Source: an uncultured Bacteroidales bacterium (GTDB lineage: Bacteria; Bacteroidota; Bacteroidia; Bacteroidales; Muribaculaceae). From it: DNA of 64,000 nt. Where the stretch lies: contig CADAZN010000004.1 in NCBI GenBank assembly GCA_902792435.1, forward strand, positions 22,052 through 86,051, given 5' to 3'. The notes below the pieces were generated by a model that saw nothing but the letters and a program-made list of their open reading frames with translations, was not told the origin of the DNA and searched no databases. The position numbers were made by a program, and so were the translations under genes. Shown piece by piece: positions 35,262-42,327 of this stretch (the first letter of the stretch is position 1; every line of letters starts with the position of its first letter).

Positions 35262-35297
35262 AAAGTGTTAAGCAACAAGAACTGTGAACTCTCAACT

Positions 35298-36014
35298 ATG
35301 AACTCTGAACTAATCAAGGGCATAATCTTCGACTATGGCGGCACAATTGACAGCCGCGGCATTCACTGGAGCGAAGTTATTTGGGACGGATACTGCGACG
35401 CCGGCATACCCGTTACCAAGGAGCAGTTCCGCGACAGCTACGTAATGGCCGAGCGTGAACTCGCGCGAGTGCGCCACATACTCCCCAATGACAACTTCCA
35501 TGATCTGCTACTCAAGAAGATGCGCATCGAGCTGCAAGATATTGTTGACAAGGGGCATTTGCAATGCGATGACATCGAGCCCTTGGCACAGCAAGTAGCA
35601 CAATATTGCTACGATGCCGCACGTTCCAGCATTGAGGAGGCGCGCCCAACGCTTGAGCTCCTGAGCCAACACTATCCAATGATGCTTGTGAGCAACTTCT
35701 ACGGCAACGTCGACAGCGTGCTGCGCGACTTCGACCTGCGCAAATATTTCAAAGGTGTGATAGAGAGCGCTGTGGTGGGAGTGCGCAAACCCAACCCCGT
35801 GATTTTCAAATTAGGAGTTGACGTCCTTGAGATGGAGCCCAGCGAGGTTCTCGTTGTGGGTGACAGCCTAAAGAAGGACATCCTCCCCGCCGAGTCCTTA
35901 GGATGCCAAGTTCTATGGCTCAAAGGCAAAGGGTGGACCGCCGATGAAGATGCACAGACCCATCCCAACACAATCAAGACACTCTCGGAAGTGCTTCAAG
36001 CATTTAACCTGTAA
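35298..36014 (+). CDS. HAD family hydrolase
   Basis: A 238-residue HAD phosphatase from the ATG at 35298. An upstream in-frame ATG at 35265 would add residues encoded by a degenerate AACTCTCAACTATGAACTC repeat and is not favoured. Motif I is IFDYGGTID with nucleophile Asp12 but Gly at the +2 position instead of the usual general-acid Asp. Motif II is LVSNF, and motifs III and IV are VRKPNPVIFK and VVGDSLKKD. In this locus it could dephosphorylate inositol phosphate or phosphatidylinositol phosphate, replacing the PgpA-type phosphatase used in Bacteroides (inference). Confidence 0.85.
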   Translation: MNSELIKGIIFDYGGTIDSRGIHWSEVIWDGYCDAGIPVTKEQFRDSYVMAERELARVRHILPNDNFHDLLLKKMRIELQDIVDKGHLQCDDIEPLAQQVAQYCYDAARSSIEEARPTLELLSQHYPMMLVSNFYGNVDSVLRDFDLRKYFKGVIESAVVGVRKPNPVIFKLGVDVLEMEPSEVLVVGDSLKKDILPAESLGCQVLWLKGKGWTADEDAQTHPNTIKTLSEVLQAFNL

Positions 36015-36026
36015 ACTCTAAAACTC

Positions 36027-36794
36027 ATGAATATCAAACTCCACACTCCTAAGAGCCTGCAAACTGGTAGCGGCATGACTTCAATTAAACAATTTTTGCT
36101 TGCACTTCTTGCCACGACCATTTCGATTGTACTCACTTTTGGTACTGCTGCCATCATCGAGAACCACAAGAAAAAAACAGCCAAGAAAGAAATGGTGATG
36201 ATGGTCTTAAACGACTTTGACAAGACAATAGAGGTTGTAGAGAACATAGACTCCGGACTGTGCGAATGTAGACGTTTGCAGCGGGAAATTGCGATTCATC
36301 CCGAGCAGTATGATAGCCTGAGCAAATATCTTATTCAAGAGATGAAAGATTGGAATATTGTGGAATTTATTGAGACTACCGAAAGAATCTTCTCTACCAG
36401 CATTGAGACATTCAATACGATTGGCGATGTCAACTTTGTCAATGAAGTCTCCGATTTCTATTTATGTCGACGTAAATATAAAGAAGAGATGATAGACCAT
36501 CTCAAAGAGAATGTGACTTATAAGGATATTAGCTCATCATTAAAGTCACTCATGAGCATCGAATTCCCAGAATATGCTTTAATGAATAGCACTTTCTTGT
36601 CGGACATGAAGGCATACCGTGACAGGTGTATGCAAATGATGAACATTAGCCAAGAAGACTTGGCTAAATTCAGCGAGCAACATACGAGCAAAAAAGCCGA
36701 CGCCGACCGAGCTGCAATTAAAGAAAAGTTGATGAAAGAATATTTTGAACATCAAGAGGCACTTGAACAAGCAAGGGAAAAGCTTAACGACTGA
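36027..36794 (+). CDS. Single-pass membrane protein of unknown function
   Basis: A 255-residue protein with one membrane helix (about residues 20-44, KQFLLALLATTISIVLTFGTA). A basic KKKTAKKE cluster follows, then a helical, probably coiled-coil region ending EQAREKLND. I do not recognise the family. It lies 12 bp after the HAD gene and just before a strong terminator, so it is the last gene of the nucleotidyltransferase operon. It could position the lipid-synthesis enzymes at the membrane, but nothing in the sequence proves that. Confidence 0.7.
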   Translation: MNIKLHTPKSLQTGSGMTSIKQFLLALLATTISIVLTFGTAAIIENHKKKTAKKEMVMMVLNDFDKTIEVVENIDSGLCECRRLQREIAIHPEQYDSLSKYLIQEMKDWNIVEFIETTERIFSTSIETFNTIGDVNFVNEVSDFYLCRRKYKEEMIDHLKENVTYKDISSSLKSLMSIEFPEYALMNSTFLSDMKAYRDRCMQMMNISQEDLAKFSEQHTSKKADADRAAIKEKLMKEYFEHQEALEQAREKLND

Positions 36795-36840
36795 GGACAT
36801 ATCCCCTCAAAAGGAGGACATTTAGGAACTAACTTAATCA

Positions 36841-36885
36841 AACAAAAAAAGCAAAGACATAATTGTTGTCTTTGCTTTTTTTGTT
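36841..36885. terminator. Strong bidirectional terminator
   Basis: Exact 19-bp arms (36841-36859 and 36867-36885) containing GCAAAGACA/TGTCTTTGC flanked by A and T tracts. It ends the five-gene operon. The rest of 36795-37270 is AT-rich leader/promoter sequence for the inositol-phosphate synthase gene, with no gene seen. Confidence 0.9.
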
Positions 36886-37168
36886 ATGGACAATTACTAT
36901 GAATTGCGCATAGCTTTAAACCTTCTAAGTTGTCTCACGTCTAAAAGGTATTGCAATAAAGAAGAAAAAAAGAGTAAGACATTTCAATCGATTGACCAGA
37001 CACTAACCCCAAAAAGGGTACAAAAAAAACGGCTTTTGACCGCAAAAACTGCGAGGTAGCATTTTAGTTTATTAACTATAAAACACTATTTATATGTGAA
37101 AATTAGGTTAAATTCACCAAAACACAGCATCGTTGTGTATATTTAACTATTAAAGTTCATTAAATCCT

Positions 37169-37198
37169 TTTGTGGTTTAGAAAAAGGTAGTACTTTTA
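37169..37198 (+). promoter_or_regulatory. Promoter of inositol-3-phosphate synthase
   Basis: TTTG at 37169-37172 and TACTTTTA at 37191-37198 (one mismatch to TAnnTTTG). A leader of about 65 nt precedes the ATG. Confidence 0.55.
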
Positions 37199-37270
37199 CA
37201 CGCTTTTTTCGTTGAAAAATGCAAAAACGAGACTAATAACTAACAGAAATATAACATTAATTAATTTACT

Positions 37271-38578
37271 ATGAGTAATCCAAATGTAAAACCTGCTACC
37301 GGCAAATTAGGTATCATGGTAGTTGGTCTGGGTGCAGTGAGCACCACATTCATGACTGGTGTCATGATGGCACGCAAGGGTCTGGCAAAGCCTGTTGGCT
37401 CAATGACTCAGTACGACAAAATCCGCGTTGGTCGCGGCGAGAACAAGAAATATCTACATTACAAAGACATCGTTCCCCTGGCAAAGCTTGACGACATCGT
37501 ATTTGCTGCTTGGGACGTATATCCCGCTAATGCCTATGAGAGTGCCATCAACGCTGAGGTGCTCAAAGAGAAAGACATCGAGCCCGTAAAGGACGAATTG
37601 CTCAAGATTAAGCCCCTCAAGGCAGCTTTTGACAAGAACTATGCAAAGCGCCTCGATGGCGATAACGTAAAGCAATGCAAGGACCGTTGGGACATGATGG
37701 AGCAAGTGCGTGAGGACATCCGCAACTTCAAGAAAGAGACTGGCGTTGACCGCGTTGTAGTACTCTGGGCTGCATCAACCGAGATTTACGTAGCTCCCGA
37801 CAAGAACGTACATTATAAACTTGACCAGCTCGAGGCTGCCATGAAGGCTAACGATGTTGACCACATCTCGCCATCTATGTGCTATGCCTATGCAGCACTC
37901 AAGGAGGGCTGCCCATTCATCATGGGTGCTCCTAACACCACCGTTGACATCCCCGCTATGTGGCAACTGAGCGACGAGACCAAGGTGCCCATCGCAGGTA
38001 AGGACTTCAAGACTGGCCAAACTCTCGTTAAGAGTGGTTTCGCTCCTATCATCGGCGCCCGCATGCTCGGCATGAGCGGTTGGTTCTCAACCAACATCCT
38101 GGGTAACCGTGACGGACTCGTACTTGACGAGCCAGCAAACTTCCGTACTAAAGAGGTGAGCAAGCTCTCTACTCTCGAGTCAATCCTCGTAGCCGAGGAT
38201 CAGCCCGATCTTTACAGCGACATCTTCCACAAAGTGCGCATCAACTACTACCCACCTCGCAACGACAACAAAGAGGGCTGGGACAACATCGACATCTTTG
38301 GTTGGATGGGCTATCCAATGCAGATCAAGATCAACTTCCTGTGCCGCGACTCTATCTTGGCAGCTCCCCTCTGCCTCGACCTGTGCTTGCTCATGGACCT
38401 TGCTCACCGCGCCGGCCGCTATGGCACTCAGCGCTTCCTGAGCTTCTTCCTCAAGAGCCCACAGCACGACTACACAGTTGACGAGGTTCCCGTTAACCAC
38501 CTGTTCCAGCAGCACACAATGCTGAAGAACGCCATCCGCGAGATGGGCGGTTACGAGGCCGACGAGGAAATCGATTAA
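37271..38578 (+). CDS. Inositol-3-phosphate synthase (MIPS)
   Basis: A 435-residue synthase. It converts glucose-6-phosphate to myo-inositol phosphate using NAD. The Rossmann motif MVVGLGAVSTTF is at 16-27. VVLWAASTEIY, FIMGAPNTTVDIPA, GKDFKTGQTLVKSGFAP, NILGNRDG, VRINYYPPRNDNKEGWDNID and FLCRDSILAAPLCLDL are characteristic MIPS blocks including the catalytic lysines. In Bacteroides thetaiotaomicron a MIPS gene sits in the inositol-lipid cluster. Here it is 477 bp downstream of a matching operon, under its own promoter and with its own terminator. Confidence 0.95.
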   Translation: MSNPNVKPATGKLGIMVVGLGAVSTTFMTGVMMARKGLAKPVGSMTQYDKIRVGRGENKKYLHYKDIVPLAKLDDIVFAAWDVYPANAYESAINAEVLKEKDIEPVKDELLKIKPLKAAFDKNYAKRLDGDNVKQCKDRWDMMEQVREDIRNFKKETGVDRVVVLWAASTEIYVAPDKNVHYKLDQLEAAMKANDVDHISPSMCYAYAALKEGCPFIMGAPNTTVDIPAMWQLSDETKVPIAGKDFKTGQTLVKSGFAPIIGARMLGMSGWFSTNILGNRDGLVLDEPANFRTKEVSKLSTLESILVAEDQPDLYSDIFHKVRINYYPPRNDNKEGWDNIDIFGWMGYPMQIKINFLCRDSILAAPLCLDLCLLMDLAHRAGRYGTQRFLSFFLKSPQHDYTVDEVPVNHLFQQHTMLKNAIREMGGYEADEEID

Positions 38579-38612
38579 TCACCGAAGCAACACTAACTTC
38601 CTAAATATTTGG

Positions 38613-38650
38613 GTGAGCCTCCCACTCCACAGTGCGAGGCTCACTTTTTC
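38613..38650 (+). terminator. Terminator of inositol-3-phosphate synthase
   Basis: GTGAGCCTC (38613-38621) pairs with GAGGCTCAC (38636-38644), followed by TTTTTC. Confidence 0.85.
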
Positions 38651-38705
38651 AAAAAATAAGACCAATTGGTTACGAATCCATCGCAACCATCAACCGACTA
38701 CTAAA

Positions 38706-39041
38706 ATGTCTTTTACCGATCAAGAAAAAATCGCTATTGTCAGCCTGCTTATCGAAATGGCAAATGCCGACAACATCATAGCCTATGAGGAGATGATAAC
38801 CATCAACCTCATTTGTCGCAGGCTCGAGATTGACCACAACTCATTTGTTGTGGGCCACGGACTAAAGTGCGAGCATGCCATCGAGGTTCTCAAATCCATG
38901 AACGATGACAAGAAGCTCCAGCTAGCCAACATGATGGTTGAAATCATCGACAGCGACAACCAAGTTGATGACAACGAGATTGCGCTGCTCAACCACGCCT
39001 GCAAGAGAATAGGGATCGAAGATTTGCTACAACAATCTTAA
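38706..39041 (+). CDS. TerB-like small helical protein
   Basis: A 111-residue all-helical protein starting at MSFTDQEK. An upstream start at 38613 would lie in the MIPS terminator hairpin and is rejected. Acidic, regularly spaced MANADNIIAYEEM and IDSDNQVDDNEIALL segments resemble the metal-binding helices of TerB/DjlA-N domains. In Bacteroidetes such proteins are common singletons of unknown role. No Ter-system partner is nearby. Confidence 0.7.
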   Translation: MSFTDQEKIAIVSLLIEMANADNIIAYEEMITINLICRRLEIDHNSFVVGHGLKCEHAIEVLKSMNDDKKLQLANMMVEIIDSDNQVDDNEIALLNHACKRIGIEDLLQQS

Positions 39042-39084
39042 CAGCGAGACATTACTTTTTTTAATAAAATTATGTGCTCTTTTT

Positions 39085-39116
39085 TTTGAATTTCTCAACT
39101 AAAACACATAATTTTG
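39085..39116 (+). promoter_or_regulatory. Promoter of the 138-residue lipoprotein gene
   Basis: TTTG at 39085-39088 and TAATTTTG at 39109-39116, spaced 20 bp. It places transcription start downstream of the in-frame ATG at 39074, supporting the ATG at 39146. Confidence 0.7.
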
Positions 39117-39145
39117 CACTCTGTTCACTGACAAGACACCACAGA

Positions 39146-39562
39146 ATGAGGAAAATAATACTGCCAATAATTGCACTTGTAATTGTCTCGGTTGCAACAA
39201 CCACAACATTCACCAGTTGCAAAAACGAGACAAAGCACACCGACACCCTGCTCGACACTGCGGTAATCGCACCAAAACCCGTTGAGATGACTGCCGACAG
39301 CGACAGCGCAAACGTTGAAAACGGTAAAGCTTTGATAACCAAAAGTGTTACAGGAAAAGTCACCGATGGAGCTATGAACAGCGTTTTCATTGAAGTAGCT
39401 CCCGACAGCACAGTAGAATTCTCCTATCCTGAGCTCAACCGAAATGACAACAAGGTGTTCTATAATTGGCAAATTGACGACATGATTACAGTCACCTATG
39501 TTGAGACCACACGCAACGGAGAGCCCCTTGACAGTGTAGTGAGCATTCAGAAGGCACAATAA
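39146..39562 (+). CDS. Small lipoprotein of unknown function
   Basis: A 138-residue lipoprotein with hydrophobic leader and lipobox TFTSC-KNET (Cys25). The mature part has a Thr/Asp-rich linker, then a compact beta domain (TGKVTDGAMNSVFIEVAPDSTVEFSYPEL...IDDMITVTYVET) that looks like a small OB- or Ig-type barrel. I do not recognise a named family. It is a single gene directly upstream of the tRNA gene. Confidence 0.75.
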   Translation: MRKIILPIIALVIVSVATTTTFTSCKNETKHTDTLLDTAVIAPKPVEMTADSDSANVENGKALITKSVTGKVTDGAMNSVFIEVAPDSTVEFSYPELNRNDNKVFYNWQIDDMITVTYVETTRNGEPLDSVVSIQKAQ

Positions 39563-39609
39563 ACGGCCTGAAACGCAACAACATAAGAAAGTACCAACAC
39601 ACTTTGACT

Positions 39610-39685
39610 GCGGTAGTAGCTCAGTTGGTAGAGCATCAGCTTCCCAAGCTGAGGGTCGCGGGTTCGAGTCCCGTCTACCGCTCCA
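39610..39685 (+). tRNA. tRNA-Gly (anticodon CCC)
   Basis: Cloverleaf: acceptor GCGGTAG/CTACCGC (7 bp), D stem GCTC/GAGC, anticodon stem TCAGC/GCTGA with loop TTCCCAA (anticodon CCC), T arm GCGGG-TTCGAGT-CCCGT, discriminator T and an encoded CCA end. Confidence 0.97.
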
Positions 39686-39818
39686 TTAATAAGGAAGTGC
39701 ATGCTATCACACATATCAAATAAGGCTTCCTTATCCACAATATTACAACAATTAAAGACTTAGCCAGTGCATTAAACAGCATATACCATGTAAGGCACAA
39801 CAAAAATGAAATATACTT

Positions 39819-40025
39819 ATGAAATCTACTAAGAAAACATTACTCATTGGATTGCTGACCATTGTCATTGCCTGTGGCGTTACGCCTATATTCACTAGCT
39901 GTAATCGCGCCATGACCTTCGAGGACGGCATGTTTGACTATGACGACATCTATAACGATGATGCTACAAACGACACATTCCAAATTAATAGCGAGGTTGA
40001 CAACGACGACCAAGAAAGATACTAA
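39819..40025 (+). CDS. Tiny acidic lipoprotein
   Basis: A 68-residue protein with a hydrophobic leader and lipobox IFTSC-NRAM (Cys28). The mature part is about 40 residues, very rich in Asp, Asn and Glu (FDYDDIYNDDATND). There is no recognisable domain. A short inverted repeat TAACTGGTT/AACCAGTTA (40028-40055) and a terminator follow. It lies 134 bp after the tRNA gene. Confidence 0.65.
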   Translation: MKSTKKTLLIGLLTIVIACGVTPIFTSCNRAMTFEDGMFDYDDIYNDDATNDTFQINSEVDNDDQERY

Positions 40026-40065
40026 CGTAACTGGTTCACACATCTCAACCAGTTAACTCAACGAA

Positions 40066-40095
40066 AAAAAGATGCCCATTGCAAGGCATCTTTTT
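40066..40095. terminator. Terminator between tiny lipoprotein and rSAM gene
   Basis: AAAAAGATGCC (40066-40076) pairs with GGCATCTTTTT (40085-40095). It can serve both the plus-strand lipoprotein and the minus-strand rSAM gene. Confidence 0.85.
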
Positions 40096-40124
40096 ATGTT
40101 TTATTGGTGCATGCACCAAGACTA

Positions 40125-41186
40125 TCACCTAGATTTGCAGATGGTGAGATAGTTGCAGTGCAGCATCTCGCCCTCGTCGCCACGCAGGTGGAAAGGTCCG
40201 CCGGCACACCAATCCCAAGCTTTGCAGCGAGCACACTCGTCGCGCTTGAGCCATCGCCGGTTGCGCATCTGCTCGAATCGGTTGTTCCACACGTCACTGA
40301 AACTGTCACGATAAATATTGCCCTGCGCATAGTGTGAACGAATGCTCATGCATCCACTTATATCTCCATTGGCAAGCACCGAAGCTGTCATGGTGCCAGC
40401 GTCGCAGCGATAGATGTGGCTTCTCACTTCACCCTCATAGTCGCCCAAAAAGCCCTCGCAGCTGTAGGACAAGTCAATATCGCCCTGCTTGCGAGTCTCA
40501 ACGATAAAGTCCATGAGCTCAACATATTGCTCTGGACTGAGAAAGAGCTCGGAATTAAGTTTTGCCCTCCCCTGAGGGAAGATTGTAAAGATTCGCCATT
40601 TTTTCACACCAATATCTATAAGATACTGCTTGAGTTGTGGCAAAGTGGAAAAATTGCGCTGGCTCACACAAGTGATAATATCCCATAGCAAACCTTTGGT
40701 CCTAACCAAAAGCTTCACAGAGCTGATGGTAGCGTCAAACGAGTTGCCACGCAGCCAGTTGTGTTCTGCCTCAAGTCCATCGAGGCTCACAGCTATTGTG
40801 CGCAGCCCGGCATCGAGAAGCTTGCTGAGCATATCCTCGGTTAGCAACACGCCATTTGTCACAGTACCCCAAGAGAAGCCACGGTCGGTAATCGCTTTGC
40901 CACACTCCACGATGTCGGGACGAACGAGCGGCTCACCACCCACTGTGTTGACAAGCACACGATTAGGAGCAGTCATCGTTGCCACATCGTCAAGCACTTT
41001 CAAGAAATGGTCTAAGGGCATATCGGGAGTCGCTGAAATCTTGCGGCAGTCACTACCACAATGGCGGCACGAGAGGTTGCAACGCAGTGTGCACTCCCAG
41101 AACAGCTGCCGCAGCGGATGGTTTTTCTCAAGCCAACGACGCTCACGGCGCGTGTTCTCCAGGTCGATGAGCTGTCGTGTTCTCAT
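40125..41186 (-). CDS. Radical SAM/SPASM enzyme of an rSAM/lipoprotein pair
   Basis: A 353-residue radical SAM enzyme. The 4Fe-4S motif CNLSCRHC has Cys36, Cys40 and Cys43. VNTVGGEPLVRPD, GTVTNGVLL and AVSLDGLEAEHNWLRG are typical of peptide-modifying rSAM enzymes. The C-terminal SPASM region has several further Cys (YRCDAGTM, DISGCMS, CARCKAWDWCAGG, LHCN) for auxiliary clusters. It starts inside the stop of a short lipoprotein gene (ATGA). As I recall, NCBI models TIGR04133/TIGR04134 describe such an rSAM plus lipoprotein pair in Bacteroidetes; assignment to them is untested here. It probably installs a post-translational modification on the lipoprotein. Confidence 0.9.
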   Translation of the reverse strand: MRTRQLIDLENTRRERRWLEKNHPLRQLFWECTLRCNLSCRHCGSDCRKISATPDMPLDHFLKVLDDVATMTAPNRVLVNTVGGEPLVRPDIVECGKAITDRGFSWGTVTNGVLLTEDMLSKLLDAGLRTIAVSLDGLEAEHNWLRGNSFDATISSVKLLVRTKGLLWDIITCVSQRNFSTLPQLKQYLIDIGVKKWRIFTIFPQGRAKLNSELFLSPEQYVELMDFIVETRKQGDIDLSYSCEGFLGDYEGEVRSHIYRCDAGTMTASVLANGDISGCMSIRSHYAQGNIYRDSFSDVWNNRFEQMRNRRWLKRDECARCKAWDWCAGGPFHLRGDEGEMLHCNYLTICKSR

Positions 41187-41428
41187 AGGACGCTATCAGT
41201 TTTATGTTTCTTTTCCACTTCGACATTGTTGACGGCCGAGTCGATGCCGTTAACTGGTGGACCATATACATCTTCCACCACTTCGGGTGTGTCGGGCGAA
41301 ACGGGAGGAGGTCCATAAACTTTGGGAGAATTGAAGACTCCACCACATGACGACAATCCCAGCATGGCACCTATTGCCACCAAGGCTCTAACACTCCACT
41401 TCTTTATTACAAATACCGATTTATTCAT
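41183..41428 (-). CDS. Small lipoprotein, likely substrate of the adjacent rSAM enzyme
   Basis: An 81-residue precursor with a basic N region, hydrophobic leader and lipobox LGLSSC-GGVF (Cys28). The mature peptide is only 54 residues and contains two copies of VYGPP (37-41 and 54-58) separated by a Pro/Glu-rich stretch, then a charged tail ending KKHKTDSVL. The repeated Tyr-Gly-Pro-Pro cores are obvious candidates for modification sites. It is first in a two-gene operon with the rSAM enzyme, whose start overlaps its stop. The promoter contains a perfect 10-bp-arm palindrome. Final location is a membrane, probably the outer membrane. Confidence 0.82.
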   Translation of the reverse strand: MNKSVFVIKKWSVRALVAIGAMLGLSSCGGVFNSPKVYGPPPVSPDTPEVVEDVYGPPVNGIDSAVNNVEVEKKHKTDSVL

Positions 41429-41451
41429 TGCCCTATAGTTTAGTTACAGCG

Positions 41452-41486
41452 CAAATATACAACATTTGCAACACACTTGCAAATGT
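41452..41486 (-). promoter_or_regulatory. Promoter and palindromic operator of the rSAM/lipoprotein operon
   Basis: Minus-strand TATATTTG (41459-41452) is the -7 box and TTTG (41483-41480) the -33 box, spaced 20 bp. Overlapping the -33 region is a perfect inverted repeat ACATTTGCAA (41462-41471) and TTGCAAATGT (41477-41486) with a 5-nt spacer, well placed for a repressor. Confidence 0.65.
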
Positions 41487-41547
41487 CAAGAAACTAAAGG
41501 TTTACCAAAATCAACGAAAAAACTAATGCCAGTAGAGAAATTATCAC

Positions 41548-41555
41548 TACCTTTG
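41548..41555 (+). promoter_or_regulatory. -7 box of the 52-residue membrane protein gene
   Basis: TACCTTTG, 21 bp before the ATG at 41577. It excludes the longer frame starting at 41466. Confidence 0.6.
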
Positions 41556-41576
41556 CACACCAATAATCACATAATT

Positions 41577-41735
41577 ATGGACACACTCACATCTTTTGCC
41601 AAAGAGAACTTTCAGCTGATAACCCTATTTGTTGGCCTACTTGGTGTGCTTATAGGCATTTGGACCGTCTATTATGAGGTAAAGAAAAAACGCAAGCCGA
41701 AAGACAAGCAAAAGAAAGAGCAAAGCAACGACTAA
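41577..41735 (+). CDS. 52-residue single-pass membrane protein
   Basis: MDTLTSFAKENFQ leads into one hydrophobic helix (LITLFVGLLGVLIGIWTVYY) followed by a very basic tail (EVKKKRKPKDKQKKEQ). No family is recognised. It is first in a same-strand run with a TfoX-like gene (20 bp later), an Imm32-like gene and a YitT gene. The start follows a good -7 box. Confidence 0.6.
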   Translation: MDTLTSFAKENFQLITLFVGLLGVLIGIWTVYYEVKKKRKPKDKQKKEQSND

Positions 41736-41754
41736 GTTCAAAATCGACTTCAAC

Positions 41755-42096
41755 ATGGCAAGCAATCCAAGTTTCGCTCAGTATATTGCCGACCAATGCG
41801 CTGGAGCTGGAGAAATTATCACCAAGAAGATGTTTGGAGAATATGGAATCTACTGCGATGGCAAGATTTTCGGCCTCATATGCGATGATTGTTTCTACCT
41901 GAAACCCACCGACACTGTGAAACCATTGCTGCGCAATGTTGAGCTGCGACCGCCATATGAGGGTGCTAAAGACTATTTCTTCATTGCCGACGTAGATGAC
42001 CACGACTATCTCTCGCTGTTGGTGCGTGAAACATGCAGAGCTTTGCCCGAGCCAAAAGTCAAGAAAAGAAATAAATCATCTTCAAAAAAAGACTGA
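41755..42096 (+). CDS. TfoX/Sxy N-terminal domain protein
   Basis: A 113-residue protein matching the TfoX N-terminal domain: KKMFGEYGIYCDGKIFGLIC, DCFYLKPTD and RPPYEGAKDYFFI. In Gammaproteobacteria the two-domain Sxy/TfoX activates competence genes with CRP. This one lacks the C-terminal domain and ends in a basic tail (KVKKRNKSSSKKD), so that function cannot be transferred directly. It lies 3 bp upstream of the next gene. Confidence 0.88.
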   Translation: MASNPSFAQYIADQCAGAGEIITKKMFGEYGIYCDGKIFGLICDDCFYLKPTDTVKPLLRNVELRPPYEGAKDYFFIADVDDHDYLSLLVRETCRALPEPKVKKRNKSSSKKD

Positions 42097-42099
42097 GCT

Positions 42100-42315
42100 A
42101 TGAATCTAAAATGGGAAGACGGATTCACTATCGCCGTTAGTGTTCAAGACAACACCGTGACACTCAGGGCTAATCGCGAAGGACTCTTGTCACTCGCCAA
42201 CCACCTGGTGACAATAGCACAAGACCCAGCAACGGGCGCCCACTTGCACCTCGACCAACACAACTCCCTTGAAGAGAACTCAGCCGAACTTATAATAGAA
42301 AAAATAAACAACTAA
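42100..42315 (+). CDS. Imm32-like small protein
   Basis: A 71-residue protein. NREGLLSLANHLVTIAQD and HLHLDQHNSLEENSAELII closely resemble the short Imm32 immunity-protein type found in Bacteroides. No polymorphic toxin or effector gene is adjacent, so immunity is not established. It may be an orphan immunity gene or a housekeeping relative. It is translationally close to the TfoX-like gene (3-bp gap) and 12 bp before yitT. Confidence 0.65.
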   Translation: MNLKWEDGFTIAVSVQDNTVTLRANREGLLSLANHLVTIAQDPATGAHLHLDQHNSLEENSAELIIEKINN

Positions 42316-42327
42316 AACACTTATAAA

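Noticed and set aside
39612-39685. tRNA-Gly as an integration site
   Set aside because: No integrase gene and no duplicated 3' end of the tRNA in the flanking sequence.
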